DNA from: an uncultured bacterium
GTDB lineage: Bacteria; Verrucomicrobiota; Lentisphaeria; Oligosphaerales; Oligosphaeraceae
Length of the DNA: 5,442 nt
NCBI GenBank assembly: GCA_900548225.1
Contig: URJM01000100.1
Span: 1-5,442, forward strand
Direction of reading: 5' to 3'
This document shows, piece by piece, positions 5,436-5,442 of the stretch. Positions within the stretch are counted from its first letter, which is position 1, and each line of letters begins with the position of its first letter. The notes beneath the pieces were generated by a model. The model did not search any database. It was not told where the DNA came from and worked only from the letters and a program-made list of their open reading frames with translations. A program made the translations under genes and the position numbers.

Positions 5436-5442
5436 ATTATCC

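Noticed and set aside
1..5442. Mobile element, CRISPR array, tRNA or defence system
   Set aside because: No spaced repeats, inverted terminal repeats, tRNA-like cloverleaf, transposase, integrase or toxin-like frame was found. The helicase here looks like a full housekeeping UvrD/PcrA N-terminus rather than part of a defence module, though its C-terminal half is outside the window.

Overview
This window is a run of five genes, all read leftward on the minus strand, from a GC-rich Gram-negative bacterium. In transcription order, from right to left, they are a TonB/TolA-type energy transducer, a divergent NAD kinase (nadK), the membrane acyltransferase plsY, a class II lysyl-tRNA synthetase (lysS), and the first 327 residues of a UvrD/PcrA-type DNA helicase that runs off the left edge. 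The TonB-like protein implies an outer membrane. Poor Shine-Dalgarno sequences, the LysRS variant pocket and the divergent NAD kinase would fit a member of the Verrucomicrobiota/Kiritimatiellota/Lentisphaerota group, but this is a guess. No taxonomic marker is present.

Layout: 5371-5435 holds a strong minus-strand intrinsic terminator preceded by two small hairpins, which probably closes a transcription unit that starts beyond the right edge. About 195 bases of leader (5177-5370) follow, then the transducer gene (4268-5176), whose proline-rich spacer is encoded by eleven 15-bp tandem units. nadK, plsY and lysS follow at gaps of 41, 50 and 57 bases, with no U-tract terminator between them, so the four genes could form one transcript. 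A 111-base gap with a long stem-loop separates lysS from the helicase gene.

The genes do not form one pathway. They cover envelope energy coupling, NADP supply, phospholipid synthesis, tRNA charging and DNA repair or replication. This looks like a core housekeeping neighbourhood. I see no phage genes, insertion sequences, CRISPR arrays, toxin-antitoxin pairs or defence modules, and no convincing novel system. The points most worth a second look are the divergent NAD kinase with its Cys/His cluster, the proline replacing a lysine-pocket asparagine in LysRS, the stem-loop before the helicase gene, the structured leader at the right edge, and the weak or absent ribosome-binding sites.
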